A stretch of 64,000 nt of DNA from positions 20,112,804-20,176,803 of the forward strand of contig JAYGXS010000004.1 of the NCBI GenBank assembly GCA_036362985.1. Reading direction: 5' to 3'. The notes under the pieces were generated by a model. That model was given only the letters and a program-made list of their open reading frames with translations. It ran no database searches and had not been told where the DNA came from. Source of the stretch: Ligula intestinalis. Lineage: Eukaryota > Platyhelminthes > Cestoda > Diphyllobothriidea > Diphyllobothriidae. Each line of letters opens with the position of its first letter. Within the stretch, counting starts at the first letter, position 1. The translations under genes were made by a program, and so were the position numbers. Positions 1 to 11,339 of this stretch are shown one piece after another.

Positions 1-46
1 TGGATATCTAGCTGACAAACTTCTCTGTATATTAACTTTTTCCAAG

Positions 47-159
47 ATAATGTCACAGAACAATTAGAGAATTTTGAAGATTTTTTTGATTTACCTGAAG
101 ATAAACGATTCAACTTGACCGGAGATGAACGAACATTTTTTCTCTTTATAATGGATTAA
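47..159 (+). CDS. Possible last coding exon of an upstream gene
   Basis: A reading frame follows a possible acceptor (TTTTTCCAAG, ending at 46) and runs to a TAA at 157-159. It encodes about 37 residues rich in acidic and aromatic residues (EDFFDLPEDKRFNLTGDE). The composition looks protein-like in otherwise AT-rich DNA, and the acceptor would be phase 1, like several neighbouring exons. No family is recognised. It could also be a chance frame, because the upstream sequence lies outside the window. Confidence 0.3.
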
Positions 160-1620
160 TTTTTCGCTTGAGTAGATTAATTTCACGATCCGTTATAAGC
201 TTGCGAATGCAAAAAACAGGCCATATATATGAACATTTTTTTCAATACTTATTATACTTCTCTATGTTCCGTTTCTTAATAACACATAAGCTGAACGTGT
301 AGTTTACGTAAATGTACATTTCTACCTGACGTTCATTAAATAGGGCCTCCTTTACATCACCTTCAGGGTAACAAATATGTCAGTGTTCGCTTATGCGCTC
401 CAAGATATCCGTGGAGTAAAACACATTTATCATACAAACTTATAGCTGACTTTATGATGCAAAACTTAACGAATTAACAAAATTTAATTTTTGAAACTTT
501 AATTGTTACTTGTTTGTGAAAATAAATGCGATTCCTTAAAGTTGGCATCACTTCCATTTTATCAAATTCGCACAAAATTTTCCAGTTCTGGAATGGAGCA
601 TGATTCCACTTTTTTTACTAATTCTGGATTTCTTCCACAGCACAATGCATATTAGTAAAAAGTTTGCTTCTGTCATACCTTATAGCGTATGAAATTTGTT
701 CGATATAAACTTTCTCAGGATTTACCCAAAATTATTGCTGATACGCTTCATCACTTTAAATAAGATGGCAGTTTTCCAAACTAAAGCATTTCTTATTATC
801 AAATCCACTCAGTTGATTAAAATAACTCGTCCGAATGTATGCCAAAGTACCAACCTAAATTTCGTCAAGAAAGTTGTTTGCAGGACTTGCAGGACTGTAT
901 TTTTCTGATCACGACAGGCTACTGATGCCGAGGACTTTAGTGCAGTAGGTACTTAAGTATGATGTATGAATAAGCCTTCTACCTGCTACTGCGATTAGAC
1001 AAGACCTTACTATTGCAGTAGATTCCAAACCCAGTTCACGAGAATAAGGTTTATTTTTTCATTTTTTGTTGGCGCTAGATCTGGTTTAATAAGATTACCT
1101 TCGCTGATAGAGGTGTCACAAGGACACATGTTTTCATAAGTTTACGTGTTTACAGGCCGATCATTATTGAATAATAAGAACACACCCACGTCCGCAAACC
1201 TTGTATAGGATAGACATTTGTGCAGAAAACCATCCGAGTATAAAACGTAGAGTCCCACTCAAAATAGTGGAAACGTTCACTGGAAAAATTATTTAAAAAA
1301 TGTATTCTGCACGCAGAAATTACATTTTCTTGAATATCTTAAGCATCTTTTCATTGATGCAACTTTGAAGATGGCAAAAACAGCAGAATATAATGGATTA
1401 ATCAATATCAAGAGCGCTTATCGGCTGCTTCCTCGCGCTGCGTAACTTGAGTAAAGTATGCAAAAATTCAAAATGAAATTCGTATAGATAAGATCAGCAG
1501 CACCTGGTCACAAAGGCTAATCAGTTAAGTAAGCATGATTAAACACTGTGGAAAGTATCAAAGAGGAAACAGTTAAAGAAAAAAGGTGGGTAGAGAAATA
1601 CGTAAATCGGGGAGCCAGAT
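160..1620. other. AT-rich sequence without recognisable genes
   Basis: I see no convincing exon, repeat family or RNA gene here. It could contain the undetected 5' exons of the gene that starts at 2819, whose first visible exon needs one nucleotide from an upstream exon. Confidence 0.4.
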
Positions 1621-1629
1621 GTTACGTGG

Positions 1630-2010
1630 AAAAGGTCAGGTGAACAACATACCTATGCTGGTTACACGGGCCGGGTTTCGATTGCTGTAAATAGGCCACC
1701 TCCAGGTAGCGCAAGGTACTAGTTATTTGTGCCAGAACAAGTACTCGGAAGGCAGTTTTGGGGTACACAGGATGACTCGTATCAAGCCAGCATTCATTAA
1801 TTGATGAACGATGCGTTTTGGTTTCCTGTTTCAATAACCAACTAGGCAAGTGATCCTTAGCTCTAGCTGCCAAGTGCCATTGTGTTCGCCCCACGTATTT
1901 ATATCCACATGAGCGTGTAAATTCGTCAACACACTTTGAACTGGTGTGCACTGGCAAGGCAGCCTTCGCACATGGAAATGATAGGGGCTTTGTTGGATTG
2001 TGGAATGTGA
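1630..2010 (-). pseudogene. Penelope-like element fragment, GIY-YIG endonuclease part
   Basis: The minus strand encodes CGYKYVGRTQWHLAARAKDH followed by LPSWLLKQ, a hydrophilic stretch and a VYPKTAFRVL segment. This aligns along its length with the GIY-YIG region of the fuller PLE copy at 36.1-36.35 kb (SYIGRTSRRL, then LPQWLRKG and NKAFRVIYK). In PLEs the GIY-YIG nuclease nicks target DNA for reverse transcription. No RT part is seen next to it. The frame is partly open but lacks the rest of the element, so it is a dead fragment. Confidence 0.75.
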
Positions 2011-2219
2011 GTTCGGCAGCAGTATTTTCCAGTTAGATGGCGGTAAGTAGGCGTCTCTTGGTACTATGTAAAATGTTTGAACCCTTAAAGGAAAAGGATA
2101 TGAAGACAGGCTTTTCCAAAACTGACTATTTTAGGTCGTAAGGGTTTGCTATACTTTTCGATAAATTTTGCTGGATATCACGGCATTTCTCGAATACGCT
2201 AGGTAAGTAAACTGCACAA

Positions 2220-2400
2220 AATACTTCAATAAACCAAAACTAAGCTAAAGCCAAATTAACTGAACTAAGATAAAGTTAACGAAACCAATACTAATTAAAT
2301 TAAATAATTAACTAAAGTGAAATAAACACAAAATAAACTAAAAAATAAAGCCAAAAAAAACGAAACAAACTCAAATTAAAAAAACTTATCTGAAGGGAAA
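2220..2400. repeat. A-rich low-complexity ACTAA-type tract
   Basis: An imperfect array of ACTAA/AACTAAA words. Its reverse complement (TTTAGTTTAG) resembles the T-rich tracts at 6.3-6.7, 47.2 and 48.9 kb, so it probably belongs to the same degenerate family. Confidence 0.5.
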
Positions 2401-2818
2401 TTGAACTAAAAGCGCCGCAGGATGCTTATTATTTCCGTGTGGCGAGTGTAATTTGGATAGGCTGTGTTGCACCTTTGCGGTGAGAAAATGTGCTTACTGA
2501 AACACAGCTAGTAGGTAGTTATGCGAAGTAAGCGTAGTGGGCCCGAACGAGGACTGTCAAAATATGAATAATTGAGAATCGCACTGCTTGTTTATGGAGT
2601 GGTCACGGTGCCTAAAGCACTTCAGCGGTGGCGTTGGACATACCGAAATAGTTGTTGTAAATCCACTTCTTTTCTCTACAAGCTTTTGAAGTAGACATGC
2701 TGTCACCCGCGAGCCAAAAGTTATATCTTGAGAACAATAAAAACCGAGTTATCTTCATTCTCTTCTTTCATTTGTTTCGGTATCAGTAAAACATCCATCC
2801 ATTCTGTCTTTAAAGTAG

Positions 2819-2962
2819 GCTTTAGAAATGAGTTCTGGATGCACCTAGCGCCTCTGGAGGATATTCAAACAGTTGGAGTCCCAGTACAGGGCCTTACGAA
2901 GGATGTACTTTGCAGCAATGCTGAACGCATCTGCTGGAAGGTTGTACGTCAGATAAAAGCAG
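2819..2962 (+). CDS. Host gene exon 1 (first visible)
   Basis: Acceptor CTTTAAAGTAG, donor GCAG|GTAATT. It encodes about 48 residues including FWMHLAPLEDIQTVGVPVQG and ERICWKVVRQIKA. It starts with a codon that needs one base from an upstream exon and ends in phase 1. The next exon supplies AT to complete GAT (Asp). Upstream exons were not found. Confidence 0.7.
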
Positions 2963-4006
2963 GTAATTGCTTTAACAGCTATCAACCATTTCTGCGGATC
3001 ATTAAGTTAATAACCGCACGGGGCGATGTTGTTTTTATCGATAAAAGAACCTTGCTACTTTTAATCATAAAAAATTTCCCAAATTCTCCTTACAAATAAA
3101 TTATATTTCAGTTTTTGCAACGCGTTTTTTTTAGTTAACACCCTTTTTATATGCTCACCTCCTCGATCACGTTGTCCGCTACACGAAAATCTAGTGATTG
3201 TGTCTTTGAAATAAGCACAGTCACCCAATTCTGGTAATATGTCTTTGTTCACCAGGCGGTGTCTTCATGAAAACAGTGGGAGATCTAATGTCCATAATAA
3301 ATGTATCCATTTTCGCAGCGCAAAAAGAACTGAATTGTACGCTTTCTGAAATATTCAAAATTTAGGAATCCCAAAGATGGCTTTCTTTGAAGTACAACGT
3401 TCACAACAGGCGTAGTTATTCATTTGTGACTTATTACCGTACTGCGAGGGAAGATAAGCATCCAAAATAAATGAAAGGTTACAGCCTATTTATTCAATAA
3501 TGCTTTGAGGCCAATTTATGTGGGGGATTGAATGACGCTCAACTAAACACTATCTTGTTACGCTTCTTAAATATGCCTGGAAGACCATCCCATGCTGCGA
3601 TACTCTCAAACCTTACAACGCCTTTACGTACTTGGCCCTGATTCAAAAGTCCTTACTCTTACTCTACGTGAGTTAGAGATTTGAAGTCCAAACACATCTA
3701 AACAAACATATTTGCTTAAATGAGCTCCCAAGAAACACCTCTGAGACTGGCCGATGAATTGCTTTTCGACGCTATCGGTGTTAGCTTATCCGCAAGTATT
3801 GAGTTGGACATTTCCGCAACCTGTCAGCAGCAAAATATGTTGATGCCTTTAGTCTTTGAAGCTAGCTGTTTACTTTGCTTCGTTTTAAGTCACAATAAGC
3901 TTTAAGATGTAGTACAGTGTAAACATTGTGCCGGCAGAAACTAATTAATTTTTAATCATATACATTTTCGCAAATTAATGTTAATGTTTATTTGTTTCGC
4001 CCGCAG
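2963..4006. other. Intron 1
   Basis: About 1 kb of AT-rich sequence. I see no further exon or repeat that I can support. It ends in a good acceptor, TTTGTTTCGCCCGCAG. Confidence 0.6.
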
Positions 4007-4138
4007 ATGATGTGGCTAACTGTGTCCTAATGATAAAGAGTCTTCTGACACTGGCAGAGATTTGTATTGTGCATCACTGCTCTCGTTCGGGCATCATAGT
4101 GGCCTTGAAAGCCCTGCGATTTTTGGAGCGGAGAAACG
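4007..4138 (+). CDS. Host gene exon 2
   Basis: Phase-1 exon with donor ACG|GTAAGT. It encodes DDVANCVLMIKSLLTLAEI followed by a helical leucine-rich stretch ending in LERRN. The hydrophobic pattern suits a buried helix pair, and I do not call it a membrane segment. The following intron is only 75 nt long. Confidence 0.78.
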
Positions 4139-4213
4139 GTAAGTCCTGTCTGATGCATGCCACTGTATGCAACGAAAAGAACGTGTTTTGCTTAATTATT
4201 TTACGTTTCACAG

Positions 4214-4279
4214 AAAACGTAGGCTCCCCCACGAAGAGCAGCTTGGTGGATAGATTCGGTCGTCAGCAAATAACATCAT
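4214..4279 (+). CDS. Host gene exon 3
   Basis: A short 66-nt exon after acceptor TTACGTTTCACAG. It encodes ENVGSPTKSSLVDRFGRQQ and then ITS, ending at T|GTAAAC in phase 1. Its end is set by the very short intron that follows. If that intron is not real, the frame would read on to a TAA soon after the start of exon 4. Confidence 0.65.
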
Positions 4280-4307
4280 GTAAACTGCATTCTCTTCTTT
4301 GGACCAG

Positions 4308-4478
4308 TAACTCAACGTTTGGTAACAGTAAAAAAGACTGCTACTCACTACTACGGCGTGATTAAGGATCACATGACGAGGCTTGTGGCTAGTTTGTTTA
4401 CCGACTGCACCAGTGACTGGTATTTCTCTCTGGCAGTTCTAAGACAATTACGTTTTAGCACGACACGGAAAAGGTCAG
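4308..4478 (+). CDS. Host gene exon 4
   Basis: Encodes TQRLVTVKKTATHYYGVIKD, then a helical stretch with TSDWYFSLAVLRQL. The phase matches exon 3 only if intron 3 is the 28-nt segment 4280-4307 (GTAAACTG...TTTGGACCAG). Donor GTCAG|GTAATG, phase 1. Confidence 0.75.
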
Positions 4479-5207
4479 GTAATGCTGCAAGACTTCTTTG
4501 TCGACCCCCTATGGCCATAGTGCACAGTATCGCGAGTCCTGCATGTAAAGTTCCTAAATTTTCAAAAGTTTGACCATTACTCGCATGCTGGCGTGAATGC
4601 GTTTACGAAAAATTAGAAGTAGCAATGAAAATCATTAGGCACATTAAGTAGTTAAAAGAAGTATAAGAAGTACGAAGTGTTTGTTAACAAAACTAAAATT
4701 TTCTCGATAATCCCCAAGCGCTGGAGACGGAAAAATAGCCATAAATTAGAAAAATGCATTTAAATTTTTCTTTAATTTGAAAACATAACGTAGCCACTTT
4801 CTTTATATAAAAAGAAGTTTTCTTAAGTAAACATGCTTTATACATATTATCATTAATGAATAAATATTTATTTAATATCGTCCTTTAAATTAAGGCTTAA
4901 TTTCCAGCATTTTGAGTGCCTGCATGTGTGATTCCAGCAGTTAAGCTTCCGTTTGATGTTCAATAAAACCCGTGTTGATGTGGTGCCCGAGACCTATGAA
5001 TATTGCGCTCCCTGATTTTCCATTGCATGCATCTATAACTGTCTCCGATGATGTGTTAGAGTGTGAATCTGAATCCTGATATTCCAGCAATAACATCCAA
5101 TTCCTTTGGACTATGAAAATTATTGTCCACTGCTCGCTGTGCTTTAACTTTCTGAACCGGTAAACGTAGAAAGACTGTAAAGAACTCCTCTCTATTTTTG
5201 CTTTCAG
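4479..5207. other. Intron 4
   Basis: AT-rich intron ending in CTATTTTTGCTTTCAG. No other feature seen. Confidence 0.6.
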
Positions 5208-5363
5208 AGGAAACGGCCGGTAGTGGAAGATCAAGCAAACTTGGCATTAATCAGATCTTCGAAAGTCAACTGAATGCAACTGCATGGCTTCGATGCCGTG
5301 CAGTTCTTGCCAAATGTCAGCTAGCGGATCTATCAAGTGTATACAATTTGAGATACCGAACAG
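5208..5363 (+). CDS. Host gene exon 5
   Basis: Acceptor TTTTTGCTTTCAG, donor ACAG|GTAATG. It encodes EETAGSGRSSKLGINQIFES and LNATAWLRCRAVLAKCQLAD. Phase 1 at both ends. Confidence 0.78.
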
Positions 5364-5539
5364 GTAATGGACGGGTAAAGTAAATTCTTTTGTCTGACAT
5401 GTTCCTTTCTAAATGGTTCGATAACAACAAGCACTCAAACTCATTGATGAACGTTCACCCGACAGCTAACGGAAATCATGTGGCTCGCTCTGCTTTGGGC
5501 ACCGCCAGAGGTCCTGACAGCCATAAAAGCAGGTAGTAT

Positions 5540-5870
5540 AGGCAGTTTTTATTATCGGTAAAGACAGAGGAGACTGAAGTGGCCATTTCTGCCTCATTAG
5601 TCGTCGTCAGCCAGACATCCCCACACCCAAGTGGCTTCACAAACAAGCCTCGAATTTGCGACCTCTTTGATTTGAGTCAAACCCCCTAACCATTGAGCTG
5701 CGAGACATTGATTATTCAGATTAAGATTGCCGGCAAGGAGAACGAAGAATGAAAAGGCCATTTCTGGCGCTAGCAAAACCAGCTGAGAACTGAACGCTCA
5801 ACCTGTTTCTCGGGGTCCAATGCTCTATACATTGAGCTATAGGCTCATTATCTTGCCAATTTAGATCGGG
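5540..5870 (-). repeat. SINE-like repeat with two tRNA-like segments
   Basis: The plus strand shows GAAGTGGCCATTTCTGCCTC, a phrase that recurs with changes at 20565 and 32460. On the minus strand, 5649-5712 reads CGCAGCTCAATGGTTAGG then GCAAATTCGAGG, and 5790-5849 reads TATAGCTCAATGTATAGAGC. Both resemble A-box and B-box internal pol III promoter halves of tRNA-derived SINEs. They are too diverged to be functional tRNAs. Confidence 0.5.
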
Positions 5871-6289
5871 AATATCGACAATCGTTTATGAATGTTCAAC
5901 AGTCGCTAAAGGAACTCACGCGTTCTGCTATGCATTAGAGCCCATTCGTAAGCCTTGCCTGCAGCCCCACAATGGCTAGTATTTTAGGCAGATAAACGTT
6001 TATCAGTGTAGTATAACTTAAATAGGTGGTACAGGTAGTCTGACTTCTACCACAGGGCTTGTAAACAGGGCCTACTGCCTTGAGGGGATTCCATTTCAGC
6101 TGGTGAACTGCGTCTACAAGACGGTATATTTTTCAAATGCGCTTTCGGACTCTTTGCGCATATAGTGCGTCCCAATGCCTACAGTGGACGAGCATCATTA
6201 AAAGATAAGGATGAATAACTTCTCTAGTCAGTGGGAGTCCTATTTAGGTTCCATAATTGTTTCAATAATCTTATATTTGGTAAGCAAAG

Positions 6290-6740
6290 ATTCCACCATA
6301 AATAGTGTATTTGTAGATTATCGTTAAAGGTTCATTTACCGTAATAGTTTATTTTATTTATAGTTTTAGATTCCTTTAGTCTACTTAGTTAAGTTTACTT
6401 TCGTTGAGCTAGTTATATTCAGTTTAAAGTTAAATTTTAAGTTTTATATTTTTAAGCCGCATGGTTGCTTTTGGAGTTAAAAACCTTAGTGATTGACTTA
6501 AGTTGGTCTTAATTTATTTAAATTATCGATATATGAGTCCAGTTTTGAGTTCAGTTTTTTGTTCAGCATTACGTTTAATTCGTTTTAGGTTAGTTTTTGT
6601 TTCAGTTAGTTCAGCTCTCTTTAGTTAATTGACTTTAGTTTAAGGAAGGTAGCTCTTAGCTAGTTTATTAAGTGTATTTTAGTTCAGCTTTAGTTTGGTT
6701 CAGAGTTTTAGTTTTAGACTTATAAGTGACATGCACTTTT
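6290..6740. repeat. T-rich TTTAGTT-type low-complexity tract
   Basis: About 400 bp dominated by TTTAGTT/TTAGTTCAGTT words, with scattered substitutions. It is similar in kind to tracts at 47.2 and 48.9 kb that are followed by an A-rich arm, but no A-rich arm follows here. Confidence 0.5.
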
Positions 6741-6871
6741 TATTTTATTTATTACCTCACCATACCTTGATCTCGAAAATTCGTTGTATTATTCGTTGTT
6801 GAATGATTGGTGCAGACATTCTTGAGAAGCTTCGTTGCGTTGTGCTTAAGAGCTCATACTTTATAATGCAG

Positions 6872-7041
6872 ACTACGTTTCGCTGAGTGTCCCAGAGGAG
6901 CCCGATCTTCTCGAAAATATTCAGCGTGGACGGGAGGAGGCCGAGGCTCTGGGTCTTGAAAAATTCATTCGTATCTTTAAGTTATATGAAGAACTACACC
7001 GATGCAGAATGCAGATGGAACCAATTGACTATTCACCTAAG
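6872..7041 (+). CDS. Host gene exon 6
   Basis: Acceptor ATAATGCAG; the first codon is completed by the G of exon 5. It encodes DYVSLSVPEEPDLLENIQRG, REEAEALGLEKFIRIFKLYE and a short tail ending DYSPK. Donor CTAAG|GTATGT, phase 0. The charged heptad-like pattern predicts helices. Confidence 0.8.
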
Positions 7042-7470
7042 GTATGTCTTATCCTGTTTTGCATGCATGTACAGAGGTACCCGCATTTTTTATCACATTA
7101 ACCTCTGTAAAAATAATTTATATCCTGACTATTACGAAAGTCCTTAGTTAACACATACTGCACCCTCTTGCATGCGTTGAAGACTCGGGTTGGGTAGTTT
7201 GTGCTCTTCGATTGTGCCCAGTTAACAAGCGTTCCCTACACAAACTTCTGGGGTCTTCAGCAATTCTGTTTGCTTAATGTTATATACAGTTAGTAAAAAA
7301 GAGATTACTGCGGTTTACAACACATTTCTGCTAATAACTGGACCGAAAAAAATCAAACAGGGAATTTTGAAAACTCAAAAAAAGTCTTGGAAACTTCTTA
7401 AGCTGTGCATAGGCTTTGCCAAACTTTTATTTAAAGCACCATTCAAATAAAATATGTGTCCTATTTGCAG

Positions 7471-7611
7471 AAGGAATCTCAGTCCCAATACACGCTGGAA
7501 GAACTGTTCATTCGAGTAAACGTTATTGATGCACTGGCGGAGACCCAACAACGGAATCATCAGGATCTGCTTGAAGAGGTTTTAGATCTTAAAAAGCATC
7601 TTATAACCTCC
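7471..7611 (+). CDS. Host gene exon 7
   Basis: Phase-0 exon of 47 codons. Acceptor TCCTATTTGCAG, donor ACCTCC|GTAAGT. It encodes YTLEELFIRVNVIDALAETQ and a helical segment ending KKHLITS. Confidence 0.82.
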
Positions 7612-7780
7612 GTAAGTGACATTTTAATGTTAAGAATCTATTCAGCTCGGCCAGCAGTACTCACCCTTGTTCTCCACCTGCTTACATGTTCTACTATCCC
7701 TACTGTTAAACGTTTTGCTAAATATGCGGTTTATGTATGCTGAGTTTGATATTCATTTTTTTTGCTTCGCTTTAAACAAG

Positions 7781-7947
7781 ACCTGTGAGCGCTATCTTAC
7801 GCAAACATCCAAAGCAACTCTTGACGCAGTAACTCCAGGATTTTGTTACATGATGGCATGTCTTCGATTGCGTGAAATCTTGTTTCGTGTAAAACTGACC
7901 GTCATTAAGGCAGAAGAGAGAGGCTTGCAAAAACAAGTGTTCCTGAG
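7781..7947 (+). CDS. Host gene exon 8
   Basis: Acceptor TTTAAACAAG, which is weaker than average; donor CTGAG|GTAAGT, phase 2. It encodes TCERYLTQTSKATLDAVTPG, then a leucine-rich helix (CYMMACLRLREILFRVKL) and a basic tail. Confidence 0.75.
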
Positions 7948-8059
7948 GTAAGTCTTCCATTTCACCTACTTGCATCCGGAAGATAATTGTCATGTGGCCA
8001 TATACTAACACTATTCCATTGTTTTCCTGATGAGTGTGCAACCATTGGCACTGAGGCTT

Positions 8060-8378
8060 TGTTATGGAGACGAGACGGGCACGCTAGATGGGTCTTGGCC
8101 GCAGGCCGGCCGCGCGCGCCCCGAGCACACGTGACGCCCGCACACACGTGCGCTGCAGATGTTCTCAAATCGTCTCGCAGCGTGGGGAACCACGAATCAG
8201 CATGCACGCCAAAACCCCCCTCACGTGCGATTGGTCAGGATTAGTCTAGAAGGACCAAAGCCTTATAACAGGCTGTGGTGGACACGCAAATGGCACTATG
8301 TTGTCGCTTTACCGTCCTGAATAAGGTATTTTGGCTTCTTCTGCCTACTAGTCGGGTTTGAAATACTGGGCTATAACA
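8060..8378 (+). mobile_element. Solo LTR, family also present at 23.9 and 25.0 kb
   Basis: A 319-bp block starting TGTTATGG and ending CTATAACA, flanked by GGCTT and GGTTT, an imperfect 5-bp target duplication. Its GC-rich middle (GGCCGGCCGCGCGCGCC, GAGCACACGTGACGCCCGC) and the phrase TAGTCTAGAAGGACCAA followed by a TATAA box recur in the LTR pair at 23890-25281. It is older, since it differs at many positions from those two near-identical copies. Confidence 0.65.
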
Positions 8379-8499
8379 GGTTTGATATTAATGCAGTTCC
8401 TCGTAGTCACCCTGTCGGAATCATCATTTCTTGTCGATGATTAAAAACTTATAATATTCGGCAGTTCGACCGTTAATTCCGGCGATGTTCAACGTGGTG

Positions 8500-9220
8500 C
8501 TAGTTCTGTGAATTGCGCTGGATTAAAGTGAAAGTATATTTGCGCAGCATCTATCTCACTCTGTCATCCCTCACCCACCTGGGCCCGGTGTCAAAACGTA
8601 GTCAAGAAGATCGGAATCGGGATTCGGCGCGAGGTCATCCCTCCAATACGTGCCACCACACCTGACTGGGATCCCAGCTTTGTGTGAGTGTCATAACGGC
8701 CACATTACGAAGGAGACATTGCAGTTTGACCCCCTAAGTTCGCCCGCCAGTCAGCCACTCTACACAGCAAAACACTCACTGGACTGATCGCGCGTTCCCA
8801 GTTAGCAGTTAATAACCCTCCTAGCCACGGCTTTTAGCGCAAGCTGGTAGCTTCAAGCGCGTCAGATTTTTTATAGTAAGGAGAGAAATTGGCTGAGTCA
8901 TCGACTTCATTTTCTTTCTCCCCCACCGGCCGTATCAAGACACCGTGCTACCCGGTCGATCGCCTGACGCGGGCTGGGTGGAGTGGCTGCCAGGGACTAC
9001 GAACACGTCTAGCCGCGCCACAGCGCGACCTGGCCCCCTGCACACACCCTAGGAATAACACATGGCCTCCCTTACACAGACGCACACACACCAGGATTTA
9101 TAAATCCAGAGGATTAAAAGGTGTCGTTACGGTCTCACAACCTGTCCACTCACTTCCAATAAACGCTTGTCAAGACACCCCTACTTGCCGCCAAAAGGAA
9201 TCTCGTACTTATTAGACATA
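8500..9220. other. GC-richer intron block, unclassified
   Basis: About 700 bp with raised GC content and phrases such as ACCTGGGCCCGGTGTC. It is unlike the surrounding AT-rich intron, so it is probably an old mobile-element remnant. I cannot place it in a family. Confidence 0.3.
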
Positions 9221-9408
9221 TGCTCTTGTCAGAAACACAAACCTCCAGTTGGATCTGTAATGTATGCGCTGGACTACGCGATTTTCCAGAGGGTTTTTTA
9301 GTAATAAGTATGTGCAGAAACGTGAACAGATTTGTTTTGCAATATGTGGATTTAGGCCGTTTTCATAACCAATAGCCATATTATTGAGAAGGAGACGACT
9401 CGACCCGT

Positions 9409-9480
9409 ATCTGCTATCAGTGATCGAATGGTTTTCTTCTTAGTTACCTCCTGGGACTCGCATGTTCCCTTGTATTTGCA
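9409..9480 (+). repeat. Penelope-like element terminal tail fragment
   Basis: Contains CTCCTGGGACTCGCATGTTC and CTTGTATTTGCAG. The same phrase occurs inverted at 28645-28700 and 61600-61660, and in altered form at 26250-26300 and 58066-58140, each time next to PLE tails or hammerhead-like boxes. I infer that it is the terminal repeat tail of one PLE clade. Confidence 0.55.
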
Positions 9481-9664
9481 GTCCTTTTGTTCTCACACGT
9501 GTATTTTGAAATAAAACGTTGTACTTACAAGGTGAATGACATAATGACGGCAGAAGTGCGTGTTCTTGAGTCAGGAAAACCGTTGTAGAGGTTTGAACTA
9601 CATATGGAAGAAAAGGACGCATTTCGGTGGAAATGGATCAGTGTGACAAAAAGTTTCCTCACTG

Positions 9665-9700
9665 AAAATTTTCCGCCTGAAGGCTCATCTTCAAGCAGTC
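9665..9700 (-). ncRNA. Decayed hammerhead-like core
   Basis: The minus strand reads TTGAAGA, then GAGCCTTCAGGC (GCC/GGC stem with a TTCA loop), then GGAAAA. This approaches the hammerhead core CUGANGA-stem II-GAAA with the first C changed. It is a relict at best. Confidence 0.25.
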
Positions 9701-9825
9701 ACAAATTTCGCTGGTTTCAACGCTAATTACAGGATGTTGCACCGTACCGATGTACCGCACTAAGGTGTTAGACATGCAAATAGTAAAAGTGAAATCCCTC
9801 GAACATTCTCCTACTTTATTTTCAG

Positions 9826-9917
9826 TGTCCGAGAAGATCTTTCAGAATTGCTGTCGCATGATTGGAACGCACATCTCGTCGTACCGTTTCTACAGTTCGA
9901 CATCCTCGCCCAAACAT
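9826..9917 (+). CDS. Host gene exon 9
   Basis: Acceptor CTACTTTATTTTCAG, phase 2 in. It encodes SVREDLSELLSHDWNAHLVV and PFLQFDILAQT. Donor ACAT|GTAATG, phase 1 out, matching exon 10. Confidence 0.8.
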
Positions 9918-10239
9918 GTAATGTTCATGTTTAACATAAGCAGTTTAAAAATATTCGAACAATTTTTAACTTGCGTTAGCCTAGCTTTATGAAATGCGTT
10001 TTTCAAAGCAATCTATCCGACATACAAATTATATGCTTCGCCCATCAATCTTCCATTTGAGAAAACAAAGCAAACACAAGCTGCAGCTTGACTTTGAAGG
10101 GTTGTTTAGCGAAATTTCCTTTAAATTAAGTCAATTTGTACTGCTGAATAGCATTTAAAATTCAGTAAACGTTGTGTGTCAGAAAAATTTCAAATTTGGG
10201 ATTAAGTTATCGTAATGAGCGACTGTCAGCCATGCTAGG

Positions 10240-11175
10240 CGCGGAGCTTGCAGAAAGTTCCTTTGCGCACATAAAACCGGCTTCCGCAACCTGATAGTGG
10301 TTGGCACTGGTGTTGCTAGCCGACGCCGACCCATGAACTAGGATTAGTTTGGGAAGACATTATAAATCACAGGGAAGGCTTCTTTCGGGTCAACACAATG
10401 TCCAAAACCATAATTGTGCACGAGCATAGTGCTGCTTATGACCCAAACTTCCCCTTTTTTAGTCGTGCAGCAGGTGTTTCCTTATTTTTTAGACAAGCGC
10501 CGACTCATGCGACCAGTATAATCTAATCTCAAGAAGCAAATATATGAGTAGATGAACCTGGAAGTGGTCAGAGCTGGTAACCTATTCTTACCTTCCCCGT
10601 ACAAGGCTGCATTAGTTATGAAAAATACCGGAACTGTCGCTGTTGGTACGGGTTTTGACACGTCCTAGTCTAGGTGCCTGTTCAGGAGTTCACTGACCGC
10701 CTACCCTGGAGAGGGGACTTTGAAAAATAGCGTCTTCTTTTCCACAGTAAGCGTGGGAGGTTAATTTTTCTCGCCTCCAAATTCTTTTTTATGAATCTTT
10801 TAGGATACCTGTTCCCACGAAGCAGGTCCTGGATGTTTTTTAAGTCCCATCTCCACACTGCCTACCGAACACGTTTTTCTAGCCCCTTGGGCTAAGCAGC
10901 GAACCGAATTGCGTGTCTGCCGGATCAGTACGAAACTGTTTAAGTTGGTGTACTGTGTGGACTAGGTTTTTTTCGATAAACGCTTCTGTGAACTCTACTG
11001 TCAGGTCTTCTACTTGCGAGAACGTTCCAGAAAGGAAGCAAACCTGCCGTTTTCACCTCAAACGTAAACCTTAAGAAAGGGTGTGCTTGGTTTACAGTAT
11101 TTAGGAGCGCATCTACACTGGCTTTGCTGGGCGATCGCAAAGATATCAACCAACGCAGCTTAGCGGACATTTCTC
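10240..11175 (-). pseudogene. Truncated antisense Penelope-like element (RT end plus GIY-YIG)
   Basis: Reading the minus strand from 11170 down, a piece reads VDALLNTVNQAHPFLRFTFE and matches the end of the RT domain of the fuller copy near 35.55 kb (DALLSAVNQAHPSIKFTLE). Further down, 10690-10500 gives the pre-GIY and GIY-YIG region (LYWSHES in place of SYIGRTS). Stops and frameshifts interrupt it. It is a 5'-truncated dead copy inside intron 9. Confidence 0.7.
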
Positions 11176-11339
11176 CAGCTAGCCCATGAAAATTTTACTC
11201 AAGGAAGGTTCAGGACGCGAGCCTATAGCGACACCACTATGTATATAGTGGGTCGTCTTAACGGAACATAACCAGCGCCATTCTTACGCACATTATTCAT
11301 TTTCGATACCCTGATGGCAAAAATCTAGATTCGTCTAGA

